Program-made: the position numbers and the translations under genes
Notes under the pieces: generated by a model
The model's input: the letters and a program-made list of their open reading frames with translations, nothing else
Database searches by the model: none
Told to the model about the DNA's origin: nothing
Assembly (NCBI GenBank): GCA_018668195.1
Contig: JABITU010000204.1
Location: 1 to 12,132 of the forward strand
DNA from: Tateyamaria sp.
GTDB taxonomy: Bacteria > Pseudomonadota > Alphaproteobacteria > Rhodobacterales > Rhodobacteraceae
Length of the DNA: 12,132 nucleotides
Direction of reading: 5' to 3'
Shown here: positions 1 through 6,166 of the stretch, piece after piece
How the letters are laid out: each line of letters begins with the position of its first letter
How positions within the stretch are numbered: the stretch's first letter is position 1

Positions 1-423
1 ACCAACGGCATTCAGGCGATGGACCTCGTGGCGCGCAAGATGATGGACGGCGGTGATGCTGCTGCTGGTTTGCTAGACGAAATCGAAGTAAACGCAGAGG
101 CTGCCCGGACGCAGTTCCCACGTATGGCCGAAGCCGTCTGGCAAGCCAGCGAGACGTTGCGCGATGCAACTGAGTGGCTGGCCGCGCAATCTGATTTGCA
201 AGAGCGCTTTGCCGGGGCGGTGCCCTATCTGCATGCTTTTGCCCGCGTTCTGGGCGGCCATTTCCACCTAATGGCAGCGATGGCTGATCCGGGCGGTGCT
301 CGGGAAAAGCTGGCGCGATTTTACATTCAGCGGCTGTTGCCTGAACACGCGAGCCTGTTGGTGCATGCGCAGGCAGGGGCAGAAGACCTATTTGCGCTAA
401 GCGTTGACGAATTGGTGGCGTGA
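1..423 (+). CDS. Acyl-CoA dehydrogenase, C-terminal part (5' end outside window)
   Basis: The reading frame is open from the first base to a TGA at 421-423, giving 140 residues of a longer protein. It opens with the stretch TNGIQAMDLVARKM, typical of the last helices of the acyl-CoA dehydrogenase catalytic domain. A helical tail of about 120 residues follows, as in the acyl-CoA dehydrogenases that carry the additional C-terminal domain (DmdC/AidB-like long forms). The family oxidises acyl-CoA thioesters with FAD and passes electrons to electron-transfer flavoprotein in the cytoplasm. DmdC, which acts on 3-methylmercaptopropionyl-CoA in DMSP demethylation, has this architecture and is common in roseobacters, but the visible part cannot separate it from other long acyl-CoA dehydrogenases. 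A methionine at 19 is internal, not the start. The family call is firm; the substrate is unknown. Confidence 0.85.
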   Translation, partial: TNGIQAMDLVARKMMDGGDAAAGLLDEIEVNAEAARTQFPRMAEAVWQASETLRDATEWLAAQSDLQERFAGAVPYLHAFARVLGGHFHLMAAMADPGGAREKLARFYIQRLLPEHASLLVHAQAGAEDLFALSVDELVA

Positions 424-602
424 ACGCTGGTTGACAAAGGCGCGAGCGGCGGTTTTGTGAATGCACCCGGCTTTTCGACCGCTGTGGCAGTGACCTTTTG
501 AATTGGATCGCCACTTATGCGTTTTGTCCGTAGGGTCCGTTCTGATAGTGCTGCACAGGTCACGGATGAAGCGAAACGAGACCTGGTAAAAGGATAAACC
601 AC

Positions 603-1649
603 GTGACGAGACAACCATCTGGCCTGCGCTACCCCTGGGAAGGCGTGCCTGAACATGGAACTGCGACACAGGTGGCTGACGGGGTGTTGTGGTTTCGGTT
701 GCCGCTGCCGATGCGTCTGGATCATGTTAATGTATATGCATTGGATGATGGTGACAGCTGGACTGTGATCGATACTGGTTTCAATTCGCGCAAGACGCGT
801 GGTATCTGGGCTGAAATGATGCAGGGGCCGTTGGGCGGCAAGCCTATTGGGCGGGTTGTCGTCACCCATCACCATCCCGATCACGTGGGCCTTGCAGGGT
901 GGTTGCAAAGCGATTTTGGGGCCGAGCTGGTGACCACGCGCACCGCCTGGCTGTTTGCGCGGATGTTGACGTTGGATGTGCAGGAAAAGCCCGCTGCAGA
1001 GACGCTGACATTCTGGCGCGAAGCGGGGATGGACGCGGACCTTTTTGCCAAACGCGCTGAGGAACGCCCTTTTAACTTTGCTGATATTGTGGCCCCGATG
1101 CCGCTGGGCTTTACCCGCATTCAGCAGGGTCAGACCATACAGATGGGTGGCCGCACTTGGGACATACACATGGGCAACGGACACGCCCCCGAACATGCCA
1201 CATTCTGGAGCCGTGATGACCATTTGGTGATTTCTGGGGACCAGATACTTTCATCGATCAGTCCCAATATTGGTGTCTATGCGACTGAGCCGATGGCCGA
1301 CCCTGTGGGCGAATGGCTGGAAGCCTGCGAGCGTCTGCAGCCGCTTGCACGCGAAGACCATCTGGTGCTTGGGGGGCACAAGTTGCCGTTTACGGGTTTG
1401 CCTATGCGAATGAAGCAACTGATCGACAATCATCATGGGGCGCTTCGGCGATTGACGGATTATCTGGACACGCCGCGCACCGCACCAGACTGTTTTGTGC
1501 CACTTTTTAAACGATCGATCGGCGAAGGTGAGTACGGGCTGGCGCTTGTCGAGGCAGTGGCGCACCTGAACCACTTATTGCACCTAGGGCAGGTTACGCG
1601 GGTGGCGCGAAACGATGGCGCTTGGTTGTGGCAGCGAATCGCTGACTGA
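603..1649 (+). CDS. MBL-fold metallo-hydrolase
   Basis: This 348-residue protein has the metallo-beta-lactamase fold. The core motif HHHPDH lies at residues 89-94, giving the HxHxDH metal ligands. It is preceded by the beta-strand motif VIDTGF near 55-60. Later ligands are probably His194 (in NGHAPEH), Asp213 (in ISGDQ) and His259 (in LGGHK). The last 65 or so residues are helical and fit the winged-helix-like tail of LACTB2-type hydrolases. Family members hydrolyse thioesters, esters or nucleic acids; nothing here fixes the substrate. The start is GTG, chosen because AGGA at 591-594 lies 8 bases upstream. It follows the acyl-CoA dehydrogenase after a 179-base gap on the same strand, so a role in acyl-CoA or thioester turnover is possible but only inferred. 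A TTGACA at 431-436 in that gap has no good -10 partner. Confidence 0.88.
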   Translation: MTRQPSGLRYPWEGVPEHGTATQVADGVLWFRLPLPMRLDHVNVYALDDGDSWTVIDTGFNSRKTRGIWAEMMQGPLGGKPIGRVVVTHHHPDHVGLAGWLQSDFGAELVTTRTAWLFARMLTLDVQEKPAAETLTFWREAGMDADLFAKRAEERPFNFADIVAPMPLGFTRIQQGQTIQMGGRTWDIHMGNGHAPEHATFWSRDDHLVISGDQILSSISPNIGVYATEPMADPVGEWLEACERLQPLAREDHLVLGGHKLPFTGLPMRMKQLIDNHHGALRRLTDYLDTPRTAPDCFVPLFKRSIGEGEYGLALVEAVAHLNHLLHLGQVTRVARNDGAWLWQRIAD

Positions 1650-1738
1650 GGAACGCTTGACATTGCAATTGGGCGAAATCGTCTGGGCAGCAGCGGTTTT
1701 TGTGCTAACCGGCATAGCGATGTGTACAGGGGGCCGAT

Positions 1739-2080
1739 ATGGGCAGCACCATCCAAACCACTGCCGAAGCACATGAGGCACAAGCGATGCCGCGCCAGCA
1801 CGAGGTGCATTGCGACCCCGGCGCCACAAATGCGGCGACCAAGCCAGTTCCAAGCGGTATCAGCAAAACGCCTGTTGAGCAGAAAAGCCCGGCGCAATGG
1901 GCTTATGAGCGGATTATCCTTTATCTCAAGAACTTTGAAGGAAACCTGGACAATGATCATGAGGTCGCAATCTGTTTTACTGGTGGCGATGCAGATGTTC
2001 TGCGGATCGAGGGGATGGGTTATTTTGACCCGGACATCGTGACGTTTTATGGCAGTGATGTGACTGGGGCCAAGGCTTAG
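1739..2080 (+). CDS. DUF6173-like small protein, truncated by an in-frame amber codon
   Basis: As annotated by the first stop, this is a 113-residue protein. The first 50 residues are polar and low in structure. Then comes a dense block (QWAYERIILYLKNFEGNL, followed by EVAICFTGGDADVLRIEGMG and YFDPDIVTFYG) that I recognise as the core of a small Rhodobacteraceae family, most likely DUF6173. That family has no known function. AGGGGG just upstream (about 1728-1733) is a good ribosome site for the ATG. The frame ends at TAG 2078-2080, but the same frame continues for 38 more sense codons that look like the family's own C-terminus (listed separately). The gene is therefore probably broken, or needs readthrough. 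The family name is from memory; the reading-frame facts are seen directly. Confidence 0.7.
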   Translation: MGSTIQTTAEAHEAQAMPRQHEVHCDPGATNAATKPVPSGISKTPVEQKSPAQWAYERIILYLKNFEGNLDNDHEVAICFTGGDADVLRIEGMGYFDPDIVTFYGSDVTGAKA

Positions 2081-2197
2081 ATGATCCAGCATGCAAGCCA
2101 GTTAAATGTGATGTTGCGTGCGCTGCCCAAGCCGGTCGAAGTTACCGAACCTACCCGCATCGGGTTTCGTTTGGTTCAGGACCTCGAACAGAGCTGA
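2081..2197 (+). pseudogene. Severed C-terminus of the DUF6173-like gene
   Basis: Directly after TAG 2078-2080, in the same frame, 38 codons run to TGA 2195-2197. They begin MIQHASQLNVMLRALPK and contain RIGFRLVQDL near the end. From memory, homologues carry a near-identical segment with a glutamine at the place of the stop. A single C-to-T change (CAG to TAG) would explain the break. The full product would be about 152 residues. The segment itself begins with ATG immediately after the stop (TAGATG), so reinitiation of translation could make it as a separate short peptide. Confidence 0.65.
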
Positions 2198-2277
2198 AAC
2201 ATGTGCGAAAGACGCAGTGACAGCGTGTTGCAAATGCGCTAACCCCAAATCCAGCCAAATGAGCAAGGGAGCCGGAC

Positions 2278-2412
2278 ATGGCAGATCACAAACACGGTGA
2301 GATGGATATCAAAGACAATGAGAAGACGTTTGAGGGCTTTATGAAATTCACCAATAGATCGGTGGTTTTGATCCTTGTACTGATCGTTGCCATGGCGATT
2401 TTCATCACCTGA
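2278..2412 (+). CDS. aa3-type cytochrome c oxidase subunit IV
   Basis: This is a 44-residue membrane protein. It has a short polar N-terminus with several acidic residues and lysines (MADHKHGEMDIKDNEKTFEG), then KFTNRS, then one transmembrane helix (SVVLILVLIVAMAIFIT) to the C-terminus. The length, the FEGFMKFT motif before the helix and the single helix match the bacterial aa3-type cytochrome c oxidase subunit IV family (PF07835). That subunit is a small accessory part of the respiratory oxidase in alphaproteobacteria and sits in the cytoplasmic membrane. AAGGGAG at 2265-2271 is a strong ribosome site 6 bases ahead of the ATG. The main cox genes are not in the window, which is usual for this subunit. 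Confidence 0.88.
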   Translation: MADHKHGEMDIKDNEKTFEGFMKFTNRSVVLILVLIVAMAIFIT

Positions 2413-2439
2413 GTCGGCCATTTGGTGGAAAAGATAGCG

Positions 2440-3039
2440 ATGCGCTTGCTGCTTTTATTGGCGTTCTGTGCATGCATGGCGGGCTGTGCCGTGCCCCCGG
2501 CTGTCCCCTATGCTTCGAATGAACGGATTGCCGAATTGGCGTATCGATCGCCGGGGCCTGCAACGTTGACTGTGTTTACCATGGTTAACAACCGATCGGG
2601 CCGCGGTGGGCATTCGGCAATAATGATTAACGGCTCGCAGCGGGTGATTTTTGACCCTGCGGGGTCATTTGTAAATGATCGTGTCCCTGAACAAGAAGAT
2701 GTGTTGTTTGGAGTGACGCCGGCGGTTCTGGCAGGGTACAAAAGCGCACATGCGCGCAGCGCGTATCACGTCGTTAGTCAATCATTTCAAGTTACGCCTG
2801 AACAGGCAGAGATCGCTCTGAAACTTGCAGTTGGCAACGGGGCCGTGCCCCAATCTTACTGTGCCAATGCCACGTCGGGGATATTGCGCCAAGTGCCGGG
2901 TTTCGAGGATCTTGATCAGACGTTCTTTCCAACCCGACTGATGGATAATCTGTCGCGCCGCCCCGGCGTCGTAGAAGACCATTACTATGAAGATGATGAA
3001 GGCACGATACTGGACGGAATCGCGAAGGTACGGCTTTAG
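2440..3039 (+). CDS. Lipoprotein with a possible permuted papain-like (NlpC/P60-type) domain
   Basis: I place the start at ATG 2440, with GGTGGAA about 9 bases upstream; a TTG at 2422 in frame is a less likely start. The 199-residue product begins with a lipoprotein signal: MRLLLLLAF, then a lipobox ending MAGC with Cys16 as the likely lipidated residue. The mature part has GRGGHSAIMI (His58), then DPAG, and later SYCANATSGILRQ (Cys141). A histidine in a GH-hydrophobic strand ahead of a cysteine that opens a helix is the order seen in circularly permuted NlpC/P60 proteins such as the YaeF/YiiX and LRAT-like groups. The fold and hydrolase role are inference. It begins 27 bases after the oxidase subunit IV gene and may be cotranscribed with it. 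I know of no established function. Confidence 0.7.
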   Translation: MRLLLLLAFCACMAGCAVPPAVPYASNERIAELAYRSPGPATLTVFTMVNNRSGRGGHSAIMINGSQRVIFDPAGSFVNDRVPEQEDVLFGVTPAVLAGYKSAHARSAYHVVSQSFQVTPEQAEIALKLAVGNGAVPQSYCANATSGILRQVPGFEDLDQTFFPTRLMDNLSRRPGVVEDHYYEDDEGTILDGIAKVRL

Positions 3040-3057
3040 CGCGACGTGCGGACGCTG

Positions 3058-3071
3058 TTTGCATGCGCAAA
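3058..3071. repeat. Short inverted repeat between convergent genes
   Basis: TTTGC and GCAAA flank a 4-base ATGC loop in the gap between the lipoprotein gene (plus strand) and azlD (minus strand). Its place between two converging stops suits a bidirectional terminator, but the stem is only 5 base pairs and no T-run follows, so this is weak. Confidence 0.25.
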
Positions 3072-3092
3072 TGCGCCCCGCCCGCCGTCCCT

Positions 3093-3416
3093 TTAGCCGA
3101 TCAACATCATAAGTGTGAAGAGAGTTGCCGCACCTGCGCCAATAGCGGCGAATAGGTTTTTGGTAGCCATGCCTGCAGCGACAGTTGCAACCGATGCGCC
3201 GATGCGCGCGGCGTCGAGGCTGCCGCCTTCATCTGAAAAAACTACCAGCGGTGCCACCAATGCTGGCAAAACTGCCACGGCTGTGTAGCGCAGGTGGCGC
3301 AGCAGCCAGTCGGGCAGGGGCCGGTCGCCAATGAAGCCGATGAAAGCGAAACGCAGCAGGAAACTGCCCACACCGAGGGTGATTATGATGAACCACAGGT
3401 TGCCGGTGTCAATCAT
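3093..3416 (-). CDS. azlD: AzlD-family branched-chain amino acid export subunit
   Basis: This 107-residue hydrophobic protein has about four transmembrane segments. The N-terminal helix (LWFIIITLGVGSFLLRFAFI) is followed by a polar DRPLPDWLLRHLRYTAVAVLPALVAP-type stretch characteristic of AzlD. AzlD is the small partner of AzlC; known pairs (B. subtilis AzlCD, E. coli YgaZH, Corynebacterium BrnFE) export branched-chain amino acids or their analogues. Its ATG overlaps the azlC stop by 4 bases (3413-3416), which supports translational coupling. The substrate in this organism is inferred from the family. Confidence 0.9.
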   Translation of the reverse strand: MIDTGNLWFIIITLGVGSFLLRFAFIGFIGDRPLPDWLLRHLRYTAVAVLPALVAPLVVFSDEGGSLDAARIGASVATVAAGMATKNLFAAIGAGAATLFTLMMLIG

Positions 3417-4123
3417 GGCGCACGTCGCTCAAGCCATAGGTCGACCTGTGCACCGGCCATCATGCCTGCGATCCCGGCCACTAGCAGGCCCAGCGAATAG
3501 GGAATGCTGGCTGCTGCGATACTGATCACCACAGCCACGCCCGCTGCCACTATGTGTGGCAGGGTGCGCATCATTGGCGCCACCATCGACAGGAACATAA
3601 TGGGCAATGCAAAGTCGAGTGGGATTTGAGGTGGCAGTGCCGTTCCCAAGGCCGCACCTGCAAAACTGGCTGCGTACCAAGTCGGGATCAGCAGCGTGCA
3701 CGTGCCAAAGAAATAGGACATCCGCGCAGGCACGCTCATCTGTGGTTCAGCATCAAAGCGCGCATGGCTGAGCGCATAGCTTTGATCAACCAACATGTAG
3801 GCGGCGCAGGCCCGCTGCCAAAGTGGCGCCTTTCCGAGGTAGGGAGTCAGTGCCGCTGAATACATTGCCACCCGCAGGTTCACTGCCAAAGCTGAGACTA
3901 GTACGATGATGGTGGGGGTTTCGTCTTGCATCAGTTGCAACGCAGTGAATTGTGCCGCTCCTGCGATCACTACCAGTGAAAAGCTCATCACTTCGAACAG
4001 GTTCAGGCCAGCTTCGGTTGCCAGCACCCCGAAAAGCAGCGCGAAGGGGGCCGCCACCACCATGAATGGCGCACCGTCGCGTACGCCGGCCCGAAAGGCG
4101 GATTTGGTGGTGGTCGCGGGCAT
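3413..4123 (-). CDS. azlC: AzlC-family branched-chain amino acid export subunit
   Basis: This 236-residue inner-membrane protein belongs to the AzlC/YgaZ family. The N-terminal FRAGVRDGAPFMVVAAPFALLFG and AGAAQFTALQLM are the typical first-helix signatures, and MLVDQSYALSHARF and the FFGTCTLLIPTWYAASFAGAALG-type region follow as expected. With AzlD it forms a branched-chain amino acid exporter. AAGGACG lies just upstream of the ATG on the minus strand. It is transcribed divergently from fdhD, with only 48 bases between the two starts, so any azlC promoter must lie in or close to the 5' end of fdhD. No regulator gene sits next to it, though Lrp/AsnC regulators often do. Confidence 0.92.
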   Translation of the reverse strand: MPATTTKSAFRAGVRDGAPFMVVAAPFALLFGVLATEAGLNLFEVMSFSLVVIAGAAQFTALQLMQDETPTIIVLVSALAVNLRVAMYSAALTPYLGKAPLWQRACAAYMLVDQSYALSHARFDAEPQMSVPARMSYFFGTCTLLIPTWYAASFAGAALGTALPPQIPLDFALPIMFLSMVAPMMRTLPHIVAAGVAVVISIAAASIPYSLGLLVAGIAGMMAGAQVDLWLERRAP

Positions 4124-4171
4124 GAAACGTCCTTAGGTTAGCAGTGAACTTTTAGCGTTCTGACAGGGGGG

Positions 4172-5062
4172 ATGCAATTGGCACAAGATCAGAATTCAGC
4201 GGGATATCTGGTTTCACCAGATCCAAAAGCGCCGCGCCTGATCCGCCGTGTTGTGGGGCATGACCAGACCGGTGCCGGGACCGAGATATCCGTGGTCGAA
4301 GAGCGCCCGCTTACCATTTTTCTGAATGGGCAGGAAATTGTCACGGCCATGACGATTGGTGATTACCCTGACTATCTGGCGCTTGGGTTTCTGCGTAACC
4401 AAGGGATGCTGCACGACGACGAGGACGTAACTGGTGTCGATTATGACGCAGAGCTGGAAACCGTGGTGGTGCGCACAGCACATCCCACTAATCACGAAGA
4501 GAAGCTGAAGAAAAAGACGCGCACAAGCGGATGCGCTGTGGGTACTGTCTTTGGTGACATGATGGCAGGGCTTGAGGATGTTACCTTGCCCAAAGCCCGG
4601 GTGCGAACCTCGTGGTTGTACACCTTGGCAGCACAGATTAATCGCACACCATCCCTGTATCTCGAGGCAGGGGCGATCCATGGGACGGTACTGTGTCATG
4701 AGGATCAGCCGCTGGTCTATATGGAAGATGTGGGGCGCCACAACGCTGTCGACAAGATCGCCGGCTGGATGATGGCTACGCAGACTGCACCGGATGACAA
4801 GATTCTTTATACCACGGGGCGGCTCACCTCTGAAATGGTAATTAAAACGGCCCTCATGGGCATACCGGTGCTTGCATCCCGGTCTGGGTTTACGGCTTGG
4901 GGCGTTGAAATTGCTCAGCAGGTGGGTCTAACACTTATTGGGCGTATGCGCGGACAGAGGTTCATTTGCCTGAGCGGTGAAGACCGGTTGATGCGTGATG
5001 CAGATCCGGGTGCCATCGCCCACGAGTCGCAAAAATCTGCGCGCAAAGGTGTCACATCATGA
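4172..5062 (+). CDS. fdhD: FdhD, sulfurtransferase for formate dehydrogenase maturation
   Basis: FdhD takes sulfur from IscS-type cysteine desulfurase and delivers it to the bis-MGD cofactor of formate dehydrogenase, which is essential for that enzyme's activity. The 296-residue length fits. Family motifs seen are EERPLTIFLNG (43-53), RTSGCAVGT (117-125), DVGRHNAVDK (186-195), TTGRLTSEMV (214-223) and SRSGFTAWGVEIA (236-248). Cys121 matches the key cysteine of E. coli FdhD, but the second cysteine of the usual CxxC is glycine here (C-A-V-G). The ATG at 4172 has its G-run (AGGGGGG) directly against it; a TTG at 4178 has better spacing and could be the true start. It is the first gene of the molybdenum-cofactor run; mobA starts 13 bases after its stop. 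Confidence 0.93.
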   Translation: MQLAQDQNSAGYLVSPDPKAPRLIRRVVGHDQTGAGTEISVVEERPLTIFLNGQEIVTAMTIGDYPDYLALGFLRNQGMLHDDEDVTGVDYDAELETVVVRTAHPTNHEEKLKKKTRTSGCAVGTVFGDMMAGLEDVTLPKARVRTSWLYTLAAQINRTPSLYLEAGAIHGTVLCHEDQPLVYMEDVGRHNAVDKIAGWMMATQTAPDDKILYTTGRLTSEMVIKTALMGIPVLASRSGFTAWGVEIAQQVGLTLIGRMRGQRFICLSGEDRLMRDADPGAIAHESQKSARKGVTS

Positions 5063-5075
5063 GGACAGCAAGGCG

Positions 5076-5678
5076 ATGAAACAGCCATTGGGTGTGATCC
5101 TCGCAGGTGGTCTGGCCACGCGTATGGGTGGCGGTGATAAAGGCAATCTGCAGCTTGGTTCGGGCACTCTGCTCAGCCATGTCGCCGAGCGGTTGCACCC
5201 ACAAGTTGCAGGCCTCGTGTTGAATGCCAATGGCGATCCGGCGCGATTTTCCGGGCATGGGATGCCCGTAGTAGCAGATAGTATAGCGGGCCATGCAGGC
5301 CCCTTGGCCGGAGTTTTGGCGGGACTTGACTGGGCCGCAGAACAAGGGTCGGACAGCATCGTAACTGCCGCCGCCGACACGCCCTTTCTGCCTCGCGATT
5401 TGGTTGCCCGTCTGCAATCGGTGTCCGAGGGCATGGTTCATCCGCTGGCGCTGGCTGCGACACCTGATCCTGCACGCGGCACGGCGCGGCATCCAACATT
5501 TGGCCTTTGGCCTGTGGCTTTGCGCGATGATCTGCGCGCGGCGCTCACCCAAGGGGTACGCAAGGTGGTGATTTGGACAGACCGGCATGGCGCGCGCGTT
5601 GCGACATTCCCTGATGATGCTGCTTTTTTTAACGTGAATACGCCGGATGATCTGATCCGGGCGAAGGCGATGTTATGA
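5076..5678 (+). CDS. mobA: MobA, molybdenum cofactor guanylyltransferase
   Basis: MobA joins GMP from GTP to molybdopterin, making the guanine dinucleotide form used by formate dehydrogenase and DMSO reductase-type enzymes. I use ATG 5076 because AGGACA lies 8-9 bases upstream and the protein then opens directly with the signature strand (MKQPLGVILAGG, then RMGGGDK by residue 22). Further motifs are GPLAGVLAGL (75-84), TAAADTPFLP (97-106, metal-binding aspartate) and FFNVNTPDDL near 184-193. The length of 200 residues is normal. An upstream ATG in the same frame (4995) would only add codons that lie inside fdhD. The end overlaps mobB by 4 bases. Confidence 0.95.
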   Translation: MKQPLGVILAGGLATRMGGGDKGNLQLGSGTLLSHVAERLHPQVAGLVLNANGDPARFSGHGMPVVADSIAGHAGPLAGVLAGLDWAAEQGSDSIVTAAADTPFLPRDLVARLQSVSEGMVHPLALAATPDPARGTARHPTFGLWPVALRDDLRAALTQGVRKVVIWTDRHGARVATFPDDAAFFNVNTPDDLIRAKAML

Positions 5679-6166
5679 ATATTTATGGCATTGTGGGCTG
5701 GAAGAACGCGGGCAAGACCGGGCTGATGGAACGGCTGGTCACCGAGATGACCTCGCGCGGGCTGCGGGTTTCAACTGTCAAACATGCCCACCATAGCTTT
5801 GACGTGGATCACCCGGGCAAAGACAGCCATCGCCACCGCATCGCAGGTGCGACCGAGGTGTTGCTGGCCTCGCGCAATCGTTTTGCGCTCATGCACGAGC
5901 TGCGCGATGCGCCCGAGCCAACTCTTTCCGCGCTCTTGGAAAGGTTGTCGCCAGTCGATCTGGTGCTGATCGAAGGCTACAAGCGTGATGCGCATCCAAA
6001 GGTCGAGGCGCATAGAGCATCAACCGGCAATCCTTTAATCGCATCGGGCGATCCGACGATCCGGGCTGTGGCCAGTGATACGGCAATGGTGCTGGATCGG
6101 CCGGTCTTCGATTTGAATGACACAGTAGCAGTTGCCGATTTCATCCTCTCCGAGGTCGGGTTGTGA
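5675..6166 (+). CDS. mobB: MobB, GTP-binding molybdopterin-guanine dinucleotide biosynthesis adaptor
   Basis: This 163-residue P-loop protein has Walker A GWKNAGKT at residues 8-15, followed by STVKHAHHSFDVDHPGKDS, a near-invariant MobB stretch, and VLIEGYKRDAHPKVE near 100-114, also typical. MobB binds GTP and assists MobA, and is thought to help hand on the finished cofactor; it is not strictly essential in E. coli. Its ATG overlaps the mobA stop (ATGA at 5675-5678) and its own stop overlaps the next gene by 4 bases, so mobA-mobB-moeA are very likely translated in a coupled way from one transcript. Confidence 0.95.
   Translation: MNIYGIVGWKNAGKTGLMERLVTEMTSRGLRVSTVKHAHHSFDVDHPGKDSHRHRIAGATEVLLASRNRFALMHELRDAPEPTLSALLERLSPVDLVLIEGYKRDAHPKVEAHRASTGNPLIASGDPTIRAVASDTAMVLDRPVFDLNDTVAVADFILSEVGL

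Noticed and set aside
431..459. Possible promoter with TTGACA ahead of the MBL gene
   Set aside because: The -35 is perfect but the -10 position reads TTTGTG, so the pair is weak.
327..1223. Long minus-strand open frame opposite the acyl-CoA dehydrogenase and MBL genes
   Set aside because: It is a shadow of GC-rich coding sequence; the translation is rich in Arg, His and Pro and shows no domain, and the plus-strand genes have clear motifs.
1657..1776. TTG-started 39-codon frame with one hydrophobic stretch (EIVWAAAVFVLTGIAMC) just after the MBL gene
   Set aside because: It has a GAGGA nearby and could be a tiny membrane protein, but it overlaps the next gene by 38 bases, uses a rare start and I recognise no family. 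Not enough support to annotate.
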